From: Bradyrhizobium erythrophlei
Lineage (GTDB): Bacteria > Pseudomonadota > Alphaproteobacteria > Rhizobiales > Xanthobacteraceae
Direction: 5' to 3'
DNA length: 64,000 nt
Assembly (NCBI GenBank): GCA_900129675.1
Contig: FSRD01000001.1
Location: 4,701,501-4,765,500 of the forward strand
Position numbers and translations under genes: made by a program. The notes below the pieces were generated by a model, which made no database searches, was not told where the DNA came from, and saw only the letters and a list, made by a program, of their open reading frames with translations. How positions within the stretch are numbered: the first letter of the stretch is position 1; the number at the start of each line of letters is the position of its first letter. Below, one piece after another: positions 1 to 7,730 of this stretch.

Positions 1-177
1 CCGGATATGGTCCGTGTCACCGTGCGCGACAGCGCGACCGGGCAGGTGCTTGCGGTCTCCCGCGCCGCCACGGTCCACGTCAATGCACCAGCCGAATGCG
101 TGCGGGCAAAGAATCCAGCGACCTGTCTGACGGCGAAGCAGAAGCCGGATGCGGACAAAAAAGAGGAGCAGCTCTGA
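1..177 (+). CDS. gspJ: type II secretion minor pseudopilin GspJ-like, C-terminal part
   Basis: An open frame runs from the first base to a TGA at 175-177 and encodes the last 58 residues of a protein that starts outside the window. The segment ends in a lysine- and glutamate-rich tail with a CVRAKNPATC segment holding two cysteines. It has no domain signature of its own. The call rests on position: it sits directly before gspK in the order J-K-L-M, where the pseudopilin GspJ is expected in type II secretion operons. The gap to the gspK start is 17 bp, so the genes are probably co-transcribed. GspH or GspI would be the alternatives. Confidence 0.5.
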   Translation, partial: PDMVRVTVRDSATGQVLAVSRAATVHVNAPAECVRAKNPATCLTAKQKPDADKKEEQL

Positions 178-194
178 GAGCTGAGCCGGCCGGG

Positions 195-1112
195 ATGCAA
201 TTGGGTCTGACGTCGAAAGCGGGCGCGCGAGGCTTCATCGTCGTCGCCGTGCTGTGGATTCTTGCAGCGCTGTCGGCTCTGGTGCTGATTTATCTGGTCT
301 ATGTCACCAACACCGCGGTGGTCGTGGCCGGGAGCACCGACCGGATCCAGGCCGAGGCACTGGTGACAGCCGGGGTCGAGCTTGCGGCTTATCAGCTGAT
401 GACCGTCAAGGAAGGCCTCCGTCCGACCAGCGGGACGTTTAACGCCCGGGTCGGTCAAGGCCGCGTGTTTGTGACCTTCCGTTCCGAGGCCGCGCGCGTC
501 GACCTGAACGCCGCGCCGAAGGGCCTGCTTTCCGGACTGATGATCGGGCTTGGCGCCAGTCCGTCGGACGCGCCCGGCTATGCCGATCGTATCCTCGCCT
601 GGCGCGCCCCGACCGAACGCGGCGACGACGACCCCGAAAACTCGTTCTATCGGACCTCGGGAGCGCCCTATATCCCGCGCCACGCCCCGTTCCCGGCGTC
701 CGAGGAATTGTGGCTCGTGCGCGGCATTCCACCCGCCATCATCGAGCGCATGCTTCCGTTCGTGACGGTGTTCAGCAATCTGCCGTCGATCAATGTCCTC
801 GATGCCGCGCCGCAGGTGCTGGCGGCGCTCCCGAACATGACGCCGGAGAATCTGCAATCGGTGCTGACGCAACGCAACGATCCCACGCTCGACCCGCAGT
901 CCCTGATCGGGATGGTCGGCGGCGAGGGCGCGACACTTTCGGGCTCCCGGGCCTATCGGATCGCGGTCGATGTCGAACTGCCGGACGGACGGCGCAGCGG
1001 GGCCGAAATCGTGATCCTGCTTCTCGAAGGCGGCGACGAGCCTTATCGTGTATTGTCGTGGCGCAATGCCTCCGACGGCAGCACCACATCGCAAAGGGCC
1101 TCATCGAGATGA
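195..1112 (+). CDS. gspK: type II secretion minor pseudopilin GspK
   Basis: GspK caps the tip of the type II secretion pseudopilus. From the ATG at 195 the protein has 305 residues, normal for the family. It starts with a short basic leader followed by GFIVVAVLWILAALSALVL, the prepilin-type hydrophobic helix in which the conserved Gly-Phe marks the prepilin peptidase site. The rest is a GspK-type globular region with the usual RVDLNAA and INVLDAAP segments of the two SAM-like subdomains. An in-frame reading continues upstream to base 96 but overlaps gspJ, so 195 is preferred. The stop overlaps the gspL start by ATGA, implying translational coupling. Confidence 0.85.
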   Translation: MQLGLTSKAGARGFIVVAVLWILAALSALVLIYLVYVTNTAVVVAGSTDRIQAEALVTAGVELAAYQLMTVKEGLRPTSGTFNARVGQGRVFVTFRSEAARVDLNAAPKGLLSGLMIGLGASPSDAPGYADRILAWRAPTERGDDDPENSFYRTSGAPYIPRHAPFPASEELWLVRGIPPAIIERMLPFVTVFSNLPSINVLDAAPQVLAALPNMTPENLQSVLTQRNDPTLDPQSLIGMVGGEGATLSGSRAYRIAVDVELPDGRRSGAEIVILLLEGGDEPYRVLSWRNASDGSTTSQRASSR

Positions 1113-2164
1113 ACCTGTTCCAGCCGATCGGCGCGATCTTGAGCGCATGGACGGGCAGCGTGGCGGCCGCGCTTGTCGCCGGGCTCGACCGTATCGTCTC
1201 GCCGCGCGTGGTCCGGCTGGTCGAGGCCGACGACGGCGGATTTGCCGTGGAGGCGGCGGGCAAGGCCGAAAACATTCCCGCGCGGATCGGGTTCAGCGAC
1301 GGAACCCTGTCCGCCCCCAATCTGGCGCCCCTTTTCAGGGGAAGCCGGGTCGAGATCGTGCTGCAACCCAAACGATTCCTGTTGCGTCCGCTCGAATTGC
1401 CGGCGCGCGCGGCGGATTTCCTCGAAGGCATCGTGCGCGCGCAGATCGACCGCCTGACGCCGTGGAGCGCCAGCGAGGCGGTGTTCGGCTGCAGCGCGCC
1501 TGCGGCAAGCGGCGCCGAGAGCATCACCACCATGATCGCCGCCACCACGCGCAAGGTCGCGATGTCCTATGTGCAGGCGGTGTCGGGTTTTCATCCCGCT
1601 TCCATCGCGGTCTGCACCGATGTCAGCGAACGCGATGCGGGGCGCGTCAAGGTGTTCGAGCAAAAGGCCCGCGGCCATCTCGACGCGGCGCGTCTCAGCC
1701 GTGCGCTGCTGATCGGGCTCGGCGCGGTCGCGGCGGCGGCGCTGGTTTCGGTCTCGGTGGCGGCCTATGTGGCCGATAATCTCGGGGCCCAGGAGGACGA
1801 ACTGGCGCGGCAGATTTCGGCGCGGCGCGCGGCGATTCGGGCCGGCGCCGACGGCGGCGATCGGTCGCCGGTCGCGGCCCTGGAGCGGCGCAAATACGAG
1901 ACGCCGGCGAGCGTCATCGTGCTCGAGGCGCTGAGCCAGGTTCTGCCCGACCATACCTACGTCACCGAATTGCACCTGGCCGCCAACAAGCTGCAGATAT
2001 CCGGCATCACCCGCGACGCGCCGTCGCTGATCCCGCTGATCGAGCAATCGCCGCATTTCGCCCGCGCCACCTTCTATGCGCCGACGACTCGCGCGCCGTC
2101 CGATCCCGGCGAGCGCTTCCATATCGAGACGCGGGTCGAACCGAAGAATACGGTGGCGCCATGA
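1109..2164 (+). CDS. gspL: type II secretion inner-membrane protein GspL (PilN-like)
   Basis: GspL links the cytoplasmic ATPase GspE to the inner-membrane platform of the type II secretion system. The 351-residue product has an N-terminal cytoplasmic part, one membrane helix near residues 203-226 (LIGLGAVAAAALVSVSVAAY), then a PilN/GspL-type periplasmic part with the conserved LEALSQVLPDHTYVTEL segment. The ATG at 1109 forms an ATGA overlap with gspK, and the stop forms another with gspM, so the three are one operon. The cytoplasmic actin-like half looks short and diverged compared with enterobacterial GspL, which is common in alphaproteobacteria. Confidence 0.8.
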   Translation: MNLFQPIGAILSAWTGSVAAALVAGLDRIVSPRVVRLVEADDGGFAVEAAGKAENIPARIGFSDGTLSAPNLAPLFRGSRVEIVLQPKRFLLRPLELPARAADFLEGIVRAQIDRLTPWSASEAVFGCSAPAASGAESITTMIAATTRKVAMSYVQAVSGFHPASIAVCTDVSERDAGRVKVFEQKARGHLDAARLSRALLIGLGAVAAAALVSVSVAAYVADNLGAQEDELARQISARRAAIRAGADGGDRSPVAALERRKYETPASVIVLEALSQVLPDHTYVTELHLAANKLQISGITRDAPSLIPLIEQSPHFARATFYAPTTRAPSDPGERFHIETRVEPKNTVAP

Positions 2165-2751
2165 GTCCAGGCAACATGAGCGCCGCCAACGTGAGTTCGG
2201 GTAACATCGTCACGCGCACGCTGACGCATTCGCCGCTGATCGCGGTCGTGCTCTATCTGGCGGTCACCTGCGGCCTGCTGGTGACCGCTGGGCTTGCGAT
2301 TGCCAACATCCTCGATCACCAGCGGGCGCTGGCGCAGACCTCCGATCTGCTCGACCAGTTGCGCGGCCGCAAGGCGCGCGGCGCGTTATCACCCTCGGCC
2401 GAGCATCCCGGCACGCCATTCCTGGAGGGACCGACGGTGACGGTCGCGGGCGCGGCGCTGCTGCAGCGGGTCGCCACCGCCGTCGGCAATGTCGGCGGTA
2501 CCATCCAGTCCTCGCAGGTCGATGTGCTGGGCACGCAGGCCAAGGACGGTTTCGTCGGCCTCGTCGTCAGTTGCGAGATGGAGCAGCCGGCGCTGCAAAA
2601 GCTGCTCTATGACCTCGAGGTCGGCATGCCCTTCCTGTTCGTGGATCAACTCGATGTGCAGGTGCCGCAAACGACGGCGGCCAATGAAGGCGGCGCGGGG
2701 CGGATCAGGGTCGTGCTCGGCGTTTCCGGGCAATGGCAGGCAGCCAAATAG
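2161..2751 (+). CDS. gspM: type II secretion protein GspM (T2SSM_b type)
   Basis: GspM is the inner-membrane partner of GspL. The 196-residue protein has one N-terminal membrane helix (about residues 23-47), a coiled-coil-like stretch, and an alpha/beta periplasmic domain with the LYDLEVGMPFLFVDQLDVQ segment typical of the GspM/PilO-like family. The start is fixed by the ATGA overlap with gspL. It is the last gene of the visible operon. The next gene (2820-6443) is convergent, with only 68 bp between the two stops. Confidence 0.8.
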   Translation: MSPGNMSAANVSSGNIVTRTLTHSPLIAVVLYLAVTCGLLVTAGLAIANILDHQRALAQTSDLLDQLRGRKARGALSPSAEHPGTPFLEGPTVTVAGAALLQRVATAVGNVGGTIQSSQVDVLGTQAKDGFVGLVVSCEMEQPALQKLLYDLEVGMPFLFVDQLDVQVPQTTAANEGGAGRIRVVLGVSGQWQAAK

Positions 2752-2819
2752 GCAACGGTCGAATTGCCCCCGCCGTATTCCGACGCAGTCGGCGATCAGC
2801 GCTACCGGCGGGATCAGGC

Positions 2820-5800
2820 CTACCAGCTATATTTGGCGACGCCCTTGCCGGCATAGCTGATGACGTTGCCGGAAAACTCGCCCTCGAAGGTGGCCGCCAG
2901 CGAGAAGCCGTTCAGCCACTTCATTTCGGCGCCGGCGCTGACCAGCGCCGCATCCGGATTGCCGCGCGCGCCGTTGACGACGAAGGTCGCACCCGGCAAC
3001 GACTGGAACAGTGCCGTGACCGCGCGGTCGGGGTTGTAATCGTGCGCCCATGCGGCGCGGCCGCGCAGCGTCAGCATCGCATCCTGCATCGCAAACGATT
3101 TGTCGGCGCGCAGGCCAAGTTCGGTGCGGGTCGCGGTCGTGGTCTGGGCGGCGTAGTTCAGCGCGAACAGCGGGCTGCCGATCATTGCCTGTTCGGCATA
3201 GGCCGGAAGATTGAAGCTGATCACCTGGGCGGCGGCATAGGGCGTGAGGCCGACCACGGGGGTGGCAAACCGGTAGCCGCCTTCGAACCGGCCCGAGAAC
3301 GTCTCGGCCCGGAAACGGCCCTGCAACTGGTCGAGGCCGGCCAGCGTCACGGTGCGGTTGGTGGTGACGTCGTGCCAGCCATAGGCCAGCGCCGCCGACA
3401 GATAGGCCGGGCCGAAATTCTGCCGGCCGAAGACGCCGGCCTGGAACAGGTCGGCCGAGCCGCTGCCGAGGCTGTTGGCGAGCGAGAAGCCGGTGCCGCC
3501 GCCTGCCACCGCAAAGCCGATCAGGCTGTCCGGCGTGACCTTGTAGTCGGCGCCGGCGGCGATGCCCCAGACGCGGGCCGTGGTGTCCTGCGACCCGACG
3601 ACGGCGTTGCCATTGATGGTCGCGGAGCCGCCATAGCCGGCGCCCCAGACGCTCCAGCGGTTGGCCGGCTGCAGGCTCCATAGCGGCGCCTTGGTCGCCA
3701 TCGCGTAGGCCGCGCGCTCGCTCGGCGTCGCCAGACGTTTCTCGGCAAAGGCGGAGGCCTCGTCGTCGCTGGCGGCATATTGCGAGGCGCTGCCGAGGGC
3801 GCTGAAGCCCGCGCCGCGGCCTGCAATGGTGGGATCGAGCAGCAGATTGAGGAAGAGGTCGTCGGCCTTGATCGAGGACTGGATCACGCCGGTGCCGAGC
3901 TCGCCGGAGGCGACCGTCAATCCTGCGGCGTTGAGCGTCGCAAAGGCTGCGGGAATGCTACCCGTGGTGTTGAAGAAATTGGTCAGCGCGTTGGCGACGT
4001 TCTGCTGATTGATATTGAGCCCGGTCGGCGAAACGAATGAGAGCTTGATGTTCAGGAACGCATCGTGGGCGTCGTAGCTGAGCGTTGCCTGCAGGTTAGG
4101 GTTGTTGGAAACGACCGCCGGATTGAAGGTGGTGCCAGCGAGTCCGCCTGTCGCGGTGAGGATGGTGTACTTCTTGTCGACATAGCTGCCCGGCTGGAAC
4201 ACCGCGTTCACCGTGGCGCTGCCGAGGTTTGCGGTGCCCGTCACATTGGTGAGGCCGGCATTGGTCGGCGAAACCTGGATCATGTAGGTCGAGGCCGCCG
4301 TAAAGGTGAGGTTGCCCTGCACGGTGAGCGGGCCGAACATACTGCCGCCGGCGCTGCCGGGCGCCAGCGTGCCGCCATTGACTATGGTGTTGCCGACCGT
4401 GCCGGAGCCAGCGAGCGTGCCGCCGGCGTTCACCATGGTCAGCGCCGAGGTCGCGATCGAACCGTCGACCGCCAGCGTGCCGCCCTTGACGGTGGTGTTG
4501 CCGGTATAGGTGTTGATGCCGGAGAGAATCTCCATGCCGCCCGTCATCGTCACGCCGCCGATGCCCTGGATCGCGCCAGAGAAGGCTCCGTTCGCGTTGC
4601 TGACCGTCAGCGTGTTGACGCCGAGATTGACCACGCCGGTGCCGGTGCCCGACAGTGACTTGATCGAGGTGCCCCCGGTGGTCAGCCCCGCAATATCGAA
4701 CGCGCCATTGGTCGTCACGCCGCTGGAGGTCGCGATGCTGCCGCTGTTGCCGCCAAACGTAGTGAGGGCCAATAGGCCGCCAGCTGCGATCGTCGTCGCG
4801 CCGGTGTAGGTATTCGTGCCGGTCAGGAGCTGCGCGGCGCCGTTTGCGATGGTCAGATTGCCGCTGGTGCCGCCGCCAATGCCGCCGTCCTGGATCACGC
4901 CCGCGAAGATGCTGCCGGATGTGATGGTGAGGGTCCTCGATCCCAACGCGACGACGCCGACACCGGCAATGTCGAACAGGGCCTTGATCGATGCCCCCGA
5001 ATTGGTCTGCGAAATATCAAAGGTTCCGACCTGGCTCGGTCCGCCGGGTGAAAATGTAACGAACGCCGAATTCGCGATCGAGCCGTTGCCCTTGAGCGCC
5101 AGCGTGGCGCCGGCATCGACCTGGGTTGCGTTGGTGTAGGTGTTGGTGCCGGACAGCGTTTGTGTCCCGGCGATGACCTCGAAGCCGCCGGTGCCCTGAA
5201 TCGAACCGGCGAATTCGGTCGAGCCATTGCCGATCGCGAGTCCATTAGCGCCGAGATTCACGATGCCGCTGGCGTTTCCGGCGAGCGTCGTGACGAGGTT
5301 GAACGGAACAGTGGAGGCGGAGATGTCGAACGTGCCGTTGACGGTGACGTTGCTGGAACTGGAGATGCTGCCGGTGCCCGACAGCGCCAGCGTTCCCGCG
5401 GAGATCGCGGTAGCGCCGGTGTAGCTATTGCTGCCCGTGAGCGTCAGGGTCCCGGAGCCGACCTTGATCAGGCTGCCGCCCGTACCGGAAATCACGCCGT
5501 CCACCTGGGTGGAAAGATTGTTGCCGCCGGTCGTCAGCGTTTTTCCGCCGAGAACGTAATTACCCGCGCCCTCGATCGAACCGGCAGTCATGCCGGCCGC
5601 GCTCAGGCCCGACATGTCGAACGTGCCGCCCGCATTGGTGATGAAGCGGGCATTTCCGCCGGTGCTCGAGCCGGTGAAGCTGGTCGTGGCCCCGTTGTTC
5701 GTCGTGATCGTGGCGCTGCTGGCGGTGCTGGAACCGGTGAACTGCAGCGAATTGTTATTGATGATCGTCGCGGTGCCGGCGGACGACGACGTATTGAACG

Positions 5801-6443
5801 TCAGGAAACCTGTGGCGGCATTGGTGATGCTGGCGCTGCCCGCCGAGGAAGAATCCTGGAAGTTCATGACGATGTTGTTGGTAATCGCCGCGCTACCAGC
5901 CGTACTGGTGTTGTTGAATTCCACGTCGCCGTTGTTGGTGATGATGGCTGTCCCGGCGGTGCTGCTGTTCGTGAAGGAGATTGCGCCGTTATTGTTGTAG
6001 GTGACGGCGTGGCTTCCGGCGCTGGCGCTGCTGGAATTCTGGAACACCATACTGGAATTGACGTTGAAGGTTTGCGTATTGGTCGAATTATTGAAGACGC
6101 CGGTGCCGTTCACCAGGAAGATGTCGTTGGTATCGATCGTGTAGGCTTGGGCGTTGGGGGCGGCGGTGAACAGGACGGTGCCGATATTGACCAGCCCGTT
6201 GCTCTGGACGGCGGCCGGGCCGGTGTTGTTAAACGTCGCCATGCCATCGGGCACGCTCGGGGTCGAGTTCCAGTTTGTGCCGTCGGTCCATTCGCTGCTC
6301 GATGCGCCGGTCCACGTGCCGTTGACGGCGTGCGCCGCAACAACGCCAAGCCCGGTGGTCGCGAGCAGGACCGCCAGCGAGTGCCGTGTGACCGATCGCA
6401 GTTTGCGCCGGGTGTCCGACAGAGACAATTTCGGATCGGCCAT
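2820..6443 (-). CDS. autotransporter with beta-strand-repeat passenger and C-terminal beta-barrel
   Basis: This is a 1207-residue type V secreted surface protein. It has an extended basic N-terminus and signal peptide (about residues 1-40, ending near VVAAHA). A Ser/Thr/Asn-rich region follows, with about six degenerate repeats of roughly 20 residues of the form FxNSSTAGTAxITNN (about 140-285). Four autotransporter-associated repeats come next, each with a TGTNTYTGATTI-like core followed by GGTLAL (about 330-660), then a linker and a C-terminal barrel (about 940-1207) ending in Trp, as outer-membrane barrels do. The passenger has no catalytic motif, so adhesion or surface coating is likely. 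It is convergent with the gsp operon and divergent from the GspN-like gene. Confidence 0.88.
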   Translation of the reverse strand: MADPKLSLSDTRRKLRSVTRHSLAVLLATTGLGVVAAHAVNGTWTGASSSEWTDGTNWNSTPSVPDGMATFNNTGPAAVQSNGLVNIGTVLFTAAPNAQAYTIDTNDIFLVNGTGVFNNSTNTQTFNVNSSMVFQNSSSASAGSHAVTYNNNGAISFTNSSTAGTAIITNNGDVEFNNTSTAGSAAITNNIVMNFQDSSSAGSASITNAATGFLTFNTSSSAGTATIINNNSLQFTGSSTASSATITTNNGATTSFTGSSTGGNARFITNAGGTFDMSGLSAAGMTAGSIEGAGNYVLGGKTLTTGGNNLSTQVDGVISGTGGSLIKVGSGTLTLTGSNSYTGATAISAGTLALSGTGSISSSSNVTVNGTFDISASTVPFNLVTTLAGNASGIVNLGANGLAIGNGSTEFAGSIQGTGGFEVIAGTQTLSGTNTYTNATQVDAGATLALKGNGSIANSAFVTFSPGGPSQVGTFDISQTNSGASIKALFDIAGVGVVALGSRTLTITSGSIFAGVIQDGGIGGGTSGNLTIANGAAQLLTGTNTYTGATTIAAGGLLALTTFGGNSGSIATSSGVTTNGAFDIAGLTTGGTSIKSLSGTGTGVVNLGVNTLTVSNANGAFSGAIQGIGGVTMTGGMEILSGINTYTGNTTVKGGTLAVDGSIATSALTMVNAGGTLAGSGTVGNTIVNGGTLAPGSAGGSMFGPLTVQGNLTFTAASTYMIQVSPTNAGLTNVTGTANLGSATVNAVFQPGSYVDKKYTILTATGGLAGTTFNPAVVSNNPNLQATLSYDAHDAFLNIKLSFVSPTGLNINQQNVANALTNFFNTTGSIPAAFATLNAAGLTVASGELGTGVIQSSIKADDLFLNLLLDPTIAGRGAGFSALGSASQYAASDDEASAFAEKRLATPSERAAYAMATKAPLWSLQPANRWSVWGAGYGGSATINGNAVVGSQDTTARVWGIAAGADYKVTPDSLIGFAVAGGGTGFSLANSLGSGSADLFQAGVFGRQNFGPAYLSAALAYGWHDVTTNRTVTLAGLDQLQGRFRAETFSGRFEGGYRFATPVVGLTPYAAAQVISFNLPAYAEQAMIGSPLFALNYAAQTTTATRTELGLRADKSFAMQDAMLTLRGRAAWAHDYNPDRAVTALFQSLPGATFVVNGARGNPDAALVSAGAEMKWLNGFSLAATFEGEFSGNVISYAGKGVAKYSW

Positions 6444-6799
6444 GGCGTGTTTCTCAAATTCTTACGTCAATGCGTCTGAACAGCGTTGGAAATCAAAATC
6501 GTTTCGACCCCGATTTTCGTCATATTCTCACGGCGTTGCGCCCGCAGGCAACGCGCCTCCGGGCGGTTTTGCGCGGGCGTAGGCCGGGCCCGTTCGTATT
6601 TCCGGCGGCGTGGCTGTTTGGCAACATTCAGGGCGCGTGGCACCAGCAAAGTTCCCGGAAAGCGCGCGGTCCTGCCGCACCCTGGGGGGTACCGAAGCGC
6701 TACGGAGACAGCTTCGATTCGCATTGCATTGATGCGCGCCGTGGTTGCGGGTAAGTTCACCGCAGATCAGGCAACGGCGAGACCAGCGGCGGGGTGGGG
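6444..6799. promoter_or_regulatory. divergent intergenic region, no gene seen
   Basis: This 356-bp gap lies between the start of the autotransporter (minus strand) and the GspN/GspC-like gene (plus strand), so it should hold promoters for both. No convincing coding frame, RNA gene or clear operator palindrome was found. The autotransporter side is AT-richer (about 6450-6520), which fits a promoter there. Confidence 0.4.
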
Positions 6800-7492
6800 A
6801 TGGTCGGACGGCTCAAAATTCTGGCTCTGGTGCTGCTATCGGGCGGCATGATCTCGATCGGCCTCTCGCCGGCACTGCGTGCGGCGACCTCTTCCACGGA
6901 TATTCTGTCCGACGATCGGCCAGGGGGCGGCCCGGACAACGTCGACGTCGGCGCCGTGAAACCGCTTGCGAAGCCGAGCCGGGAGCCCGCGAAGGTGGTG
7001 CCGACTGGAAATCCGCTGTGGTCGGTGCCGCTTTCGGCGCTGTCGGCCACCCAGGAGCGTCCGATCTTCTCAGTATCAAGGCGGCCACCGCAGCGTGCCG
7101 TGGTTGCGCCCGCGGCGCAGGCCGTCGCGCCGCCGCCGCCGCCGGCCGAACCGGACCGTCCGGCGTTGGCGCTGATTGGAGCCGTCGTCGGCGACGGCGA
7201 CGCGATTGCGGTTTTCCTCGACCGGAGCAATCAGAAAATCGTCCGCTTGCGGCAGGGTGACAGCCATGCTGGATGGCAGCTCAGCTCGGTCCAGGGCCGC
7301 GAGGTCACGCTCAAGAAGGCTGACCGGAGCGAAGTTCTCGTCCTGCAGCGTCAGGAAGGCCCCGCTGGCGCACCACCCGGTGTACCCGCCATGCTGCCGG
7401 GGCTGCAACCGGTCTCGGGCGCCACGGATGGGTCTTATGCGCCGTTTACACCACGCTCAACGCCGAAGAACGGTCAGGCGGACGGTCTCTAA
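6800..7492 (+). CDS. GspN/GspC-like type II secretion-associated protein
   Basis: A 230-residue protein from the ATG at 6800; a GTG two codons earlier is also possible. It has an N-terminal signal anchor (LKILALVLLSGGMISIGL), then NPLWSVPLSALSATQERPIF, a segment typical of rhizobial GspN-annotated proteins. A proline-rich linker (about residues 97-116) follows, then a domain resembling the GspC homology region: ALALIGAVVG, VRLRQGDSHAGWQLSSV, VTLKKADRSEVLVL. It probably couples the inner-membrane platform to the secretin. It is separated from gspJKLM by the autotransporter gene. Its last 18 codons recur in diverged form 164 bp downstream. Confidence 0.65.
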   Translation: MVGRLKILALVLLSGGMISIGLSPALRAATSSTDILSDDRPGGGPDNVDVGAVKPLAKPSREPAKVVPTGNPLWSVPLSALSATQERPIFSVSRRPPQRAVVAPAAQAVAPPPPPAEPDRPALALIGAVVGDGDAIAVFLDRSNQKIVRLRQGDSHAGWQLSSVQGREVTLKKADRSEVLVLQRQEGPAGAPPGVPAMLPGLQPVSGATDGSYAPFTPRSTPKNGQADGL

Positions 7493-7602
7493 GACTTGTG
7501 GGCAAGCCGTTGACAATGGACCGTCGGTTCACGATCCCCTCATCAGGAAGCGCGTCGCAAGGCCAGCTTCTTGCAGATTCATATCGAACGACAAGATCGG
7601 AC

Positions 7603-7656
7603 GCCCCCTTTACGCCGCGCTCGACACCAAAGAACAGCGAGCCGGACGGGCTTTGA
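7603..7656 (+). pseudogene. diverged second copy of the GspN-like gene 3' end
   Basis: These 54 bases read APFTPRSTPKNSEPDGL-stop. The real gene ends APFTPRSTPKNGQADGL-stop at 7439-7492. Both copies are exactly 54 bases and align without gaps at about 40 identical positions, with most differences at third codon positions. The frame can be followed upstream to about 7492 without a stop, but similarity fades. I read it as the tail of a diverged homologue left by recombination at the edge of the polysaccharide region, not as a working gene. Confidence 0.6.
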
Positions 7657-7730
7657 ACTTGCGCCGTCGATCATACTCCGCTTTTTTCGAAAGCCCTAGG
7701 TCGGCAGTGAACGCTGGTGCGTAAATCAAT

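Noticed and set aside
2752..2819. A possible terminator between gspM and the autotransporter (CCCGCCG/CGGCGGG)
   Set aside because: The arms are about 30 bases apart with no T run, so the pairing is weak and could be chance in GC-rich DNA.
2733..6479. Long plus-strand frames opposite the autotransporter
   Set aside because: They follow from the Gly/Thr/Ser-rich repeats read in antisense and show no domains or start signals.
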